64,000 nt of DNA. Source: Azorinus chamasolen. Its lineage: Eukaryota > Mollusca > Bivalvia > Cardiida > Solecurtidae. Of this stretch, positions 63,913 through 64,000 are shown in pieces. Below the pieces are notes generated by a model. That model did not search any database. It was not told the origin of the DNA and saw nothing but the letters and a program-made list of their open reading frames with translations. The translations under genes and the position numbers were made by a program. The DNA lies in the NCBI GenBank assembly GCA_963576725.1, contig OY755241.1, positions 29,328,853 through 29,392,852 on the forward strand, written 5' to 3'. How positions within the stretch are numbered: position 1 is the stretch's first letter; each line of letters opens with the position of its first letter.

Positions 63913-64000
63913 TTAACTCTTTTGGCGCCAAATTTCTAATTGTCGTCTGCAATCCAATTTTGTTAAATCATTTGGTACAATACGGAAATGAGATAAACCA
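63913..64000. mobile_element. Start of a family A-related MITE, cut by the window edge
   Basis: TTAACTCTTTTGGCGCC and AATTGTCGTCTGCAATCC match 26523-26565. The element continues beyond the window. Confidence 0.5.

Noticed and set aside
1..64000. tRNA, rRNA or snRNA genes
   Set aside because: Scanning for tRNA-like arms and conserved rRNA phrases gave nothing I could defend. A covariance-model search would be decisive.

Overview
This window is animal nuclear DNA, most likely from a bivalve mollusc. No operons, Shine-Dalgarno sites or long uninterrupted host ORFs are visible. The one host gene is spliced over 16.5 kb. The rest is dominated by transposable-element classes typical of bivalves: short TTAA-, TA- and hairpin-type MITEs, elements with a core of 130-170 bp tandem repeats (the layout of bivalve 'pearl'/Helitron-associated elements), and several dead APE-type LINEs. 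I cannot name the species.

The only convincing host gene lies on the minus strand. It is a four-exon secreted lectin: signal peptide, PAN/Apple domain, then a fucolectin-type (FTP, F5/8 type C-like) domain. Exon 1 is 27198-26991, exon 2 is 26149-26054, exon 3 is 19288-19070 and exon 4 is 10913-10669. All three introns are phase 1 and the joined frame gives 255 residues. Exons 3 and 4 with their flanks occur again at 55544-55332 and about 54733-54514 in the same orientation, as a decayed copy.

The two lectin loci belong to an old direct segmental duplication. Unit 1 is about 2.5-24.8 kb. Unit 2 is about 28.3-55.9 kb, securely aligned from 46.1 kb on. The copies have since collected different transposons, so each serves as the 'empty site' of the other. 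This gives direct evidence for TTAA target duplication by several MITEs, for the exact edges of a 4.46-kb LINE (49599-54054), and for the edges of a tandem-core element (3521-4537).

Layout: 1-2.5 kb, MITEs. 2.5-10.6 kb, 3' flank of the lectin gene with MITEs, a minisatellite and a tandem-core element. 10.7-27.2 kb, lectin gene; intron 3 holds a LINE remnant (14.7-17.7 kb), and intron 2 holds a 4.35-kb inverted array of about 88-bp units (19777-24125) with two Helitron-like insertions and an adjoining 395-bp palindrome. 28-46 kb, repeats, a tandem-core element (29.9-31.3 kb), a 168-bp triplication, a Tx1/L1-like LINE (35.6-39.7 kb) and a CR1/Jockey-like LINE with a 2A-like motif (42-45.9 kb). 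46-56 kb, second duplication unit with the LINE insertion and the lectin pseudogene. 56-64 kb, dispersed repeats, a reverse-transcriptase fossil split by a MITE, foldback elements and MITEs.

Repeat family names are my own. A: hairpin with GATGAGACGCCGAG, ends TTTAGCCTGC or AACTCTTTCGCTGC. B, C, D: TTAA-flanked MITEs with hairpins around CAGACGGCTCC, GACAGCTCCTGCAGG and GCATTTGCTCC. E: pogo/Tigger-like MITE flanked by TA. F: 'TATCTCGAACTTC' MITE. G: dispersed repeat with CTGACCGTTCCAAGGCGGTA. H: short repeat with GGTGATCCCCCGAGAGC. J: palindrome with CCAAT boxes. Many short ORFs here are simply translations of these repeats (for example those reading N-S-L-D-P-D-E-T-P) and are not genes.
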